From the NCBI GenBank assembly GCA_003140705.1, contig PLKU01000274.1, positions 26,102-55,003 of the forward strand: a DNA stretch of 28,902 bases. Reading direction: 5' to 3'. The position numbers were made by a program, and so were the translations under genes. Source of the stretch: Acidobacteriaceae bacterium. Lineage in GTDB: Bacteria; Acidobacteriota; Terriglobia; Terriglobales; Acidobacteriaceae. The notes beneath the pieces were generated by a model that was not told the origin of the DNA, made no database searches, and saw nothing but the letters and a program-made list of their open reading frames with translations. How positions within the stretch are numbered: position 1 is the stretch's first letter; the number at the start of each line of letters is the position of its first letter. Shown in pieces: positions 27,397 through 28,902 of this stretch.

Positions 27397-28902
27397 GTGG
27401 ACTTAATTAGGCGACAGTCTGCGGCGAGTGAATCGATGGCAAAGCCATATGGGGATGATCTTCGCCGTAAGTTTCTGTTGGCCTACGATCAGGGCGAGGA
27501 GACACTGGAGGAACTTGCGGATCGGTTCCTTGTGAGCGTGGGCTGGGCAAAGAAGATTTCCGCGGCACGGAAGCGCACGGGGCAGGCCGAGCGGGTGCCT
27601 CACCAACCGGGACGTAAGTGGCGGCCCGGTGCCGAAGCACAGCGTCAGGTGATGGATTGGGTGGCCTCGAAACCCGATCTGACGTTGGCTGGCAAAAGCA
27701 CGCTGAACCGGCTGGAGTTGACCGGCCGCAGCCTGCGCTATCACAAGATCAGCTACTCGGCCGAGTCGATGGACCGTCTGTTGACGGACCTTTACCTGGA
27801 GTCGCACGCCGCTCCGCCAGTCCAGATCGTGCTGGATCTGGACGCGACCGACATCCCGGTCTACGGCCATCAGCCGGAGCGTTTCTTCCACGGCTACTAC
27901 GACAGCTACTGCTATCTGCCGCTGTATATCTTCGCGGGGTGACCAGTTGTTGTGTGCGCGGCTCAGGCCGGCCAACCAGGACGCGGCTGCCGGTTCGGTC
28001 GAAGAGGTCAGCCGTATCGTAACGCAGCTGCGTGAGCGTTGGCCCGAGGTGAGCATCGTGCTGAGGGCCGACAGCGGCTTCTGCCGCGAGGAGCTGATGG
28101 GCTGGTGCGAGTCCAACCATGTCGATTATCTGTTCGGACTGGCGCGGAACAAGCGGCTGCGCAAGATCATCGGCGCCCAGATGCATCAGGCTCACCTCCT
28201 GCATCAGAGCAGCGGCAAGGCGGCCCGGGTCTTCGCCGAGTTCAGCTATCGGACAAGGAAGAGCTGGTCGTGCGCACGTCGCGTGGTGGCCAAGGCAGAG
28301 TATCTCGATAAGGGCGAGAACCAGCGCTTCGTGGTCACTTCGTTAAAGGCTGAGCAGTGGGCCGCGCAGGACTTGTACGAGAAGTTCTACTGCGCCAGGG
28401 GAGAGATGGAGAACCGCATCAAGGAGCAGATGTGCCTGTTCGCCGACCGGCTATCCACCGACGAAATGAAAGGCAACCAGTTGCGTCTCTACTTCTCCGC
28501 GCTGGCTTACACGCTGATGGAAGCACTGCGGCGGCTGGGACTGAAAGGTACTGCCTGGGCCGAGGCGCAGGTGGATACGTTCCGCTTGAAGCTGCTCAAA
28601 ATCGGCGCCATCGTTCGCGTCAGCGTGCGCCGCGTGCTGCTCCAGCTCAGTTCCGCATACCCCTGGAAGGACCTCTACACACACGCCTTCCACGCTCTGC
28701 GCTGCTGAATACCGTTCAGCCTACAGAAAACTCCACTCCCACCTGTGCTCTACTCATCAACAGGCGGAGCTATGCGCAAAATACGCCCACAAACACGAAA
28801 ACCTCAATGCACTCGGCCAAATCTGCACCCCCAGCCCTGGACTAGCCGCAAAAACCATTCCAGCCGCTCAAATATCGACTGCACTCACGCTGAAATCGGT
28901 GC
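27390..28902 (+). mobile_element. Composite insertion-sequence remnant (IS630-type left part, IS1380-type right part)
   Basis: The left limit is inferred from the point where the FemAB-like remnant stops, next to TATAGTGTGGACTTAATTAG (about 27391-27410), which could be an IS terminus with a TA target. I could not find a matching inverted copy in the window, so the limits are uncertain. Inside is one damaged transposase gene whose two halves resemble different IS families. The 194 nt after the transposase stop hold no gene and probably belong to the right arm of the IS1380-type element; its end is beyond the window. The element runs opposite to all other genes. Confidence 0.5.
27436..28708 (+). 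pseudogene. Chimeric, frameshifted transposase (IS630-like N-terminus, IS1380-like catalytic part)
   Basis: From the ATG at 27436, about 84 codons encode a helix-turn-helix region (EELADRFLVSVGWAKKI, then RVPHQPGRK) typical of IS630-family transposases. After SKPDLTLA (junction about 27685-27693) the same frame continues as GKSTLNRLEL and VLDLDATDIPVYGHQ, which belong to the IS1380 (DDE) family. The usual N-terminal third of an IS1380 transposase is absent. The frame ends at a TGA (27940-27942). Translation in the next frame from 27941 (DQLLCARLRP) continues the IS1380 protein with LRADSGF and the third acidic residue in RGEMENRIKEQ, up to a stop at 28708. One extra base at about 27936-27940 explains the break. 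All three acidic residues survive, but the protein is split and lacks its own N-terminus, so it is very likely inactive. Confidence 0.8.

Overview
The window is a high-GC bacterial segment in which nearly everything from about 26,370 down to base 1 lies on the minus strand. It reads as the middle of a modular type I polyketide synthase (PKS) gene cluster with a methylmalonyl-CoA supply operon directly upstream. Beyond that operon is a broken acyltransferase-like gene and a damaged insertion sequence, which form the far edge. The host is not identified by any marker gene here. One-module-per-protein PKSs beside a mutA/mutB/meaB/epimerase cluster would suit Acidobacteriota, with Myxococcota or a similar soil lineage as the alternative. 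This is a low-to-moderate confidence guess.

Layout in transcription order (minus strand). (1) 26,368-20,897: methylmalonyl-CoA epimerase, mutA, mutB and meaB, tightly packed (gaps of 6 and 2 nt, then a possible 17-nt overlap). Together they would interconvert succinyl-CoA and methylmalonyl-CoA, epimerise it, and protect the B12 enzyme. (2) A 402-nt intergenic region with a plausible sigma70-type promoter at 20,618-20,646. (3) Four single-module PKS genes in a row with gaps of 49, 94 and 64 nt: KS-AT-(degenerate DH)-KR-ACP (20,494-15,242); KS-AT-DH-ER-KR-ACP (15,192-8,494); KS-AT-methyltransferase-ACP (8,399-3,933); and KS-AT-DH-... (3,868 to beyond base 1, incomplete). No loading module, KSQ or thioesterase is visible, so the cluster continues past base 1 and perhaps elsewhere.

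How the parts fit. The first PKS has an AT with methylmalonyl-type signatures (VASH in place of YASH), and the epimerase/mutase operon next door could make its extender. The third PKS adds a methyl group by a SAM-dependent domain instead. The other ATs look malonyl-type: canonical HAFH in the last PKS, and an unusual NSFH in the middle two. If colinear, the chain would receive a methyl-branched beta-hydroxy unit, a unit that is nominally fully reduced, a C-methylated beta-keto unit, and then a unit processed by at least a dehydratase.

Oddities. The fully reducing module has a KR whose catalytic Tyr is His, and a KS whose C-terminal gating loop is altered (Phe to Gly, Asn to Ile). The first module carries a collapsed DH without its catalytic His. 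All three complete PKSs end in a similar short acidic/leucine tail that may be a docking element. At the right edge, a FemAB/GNAT-like gene is truncated beside a transposase ORF that looks like an IS630-type N-terminus fused to an IS1380-type catalytic domain, itself frameshifted.
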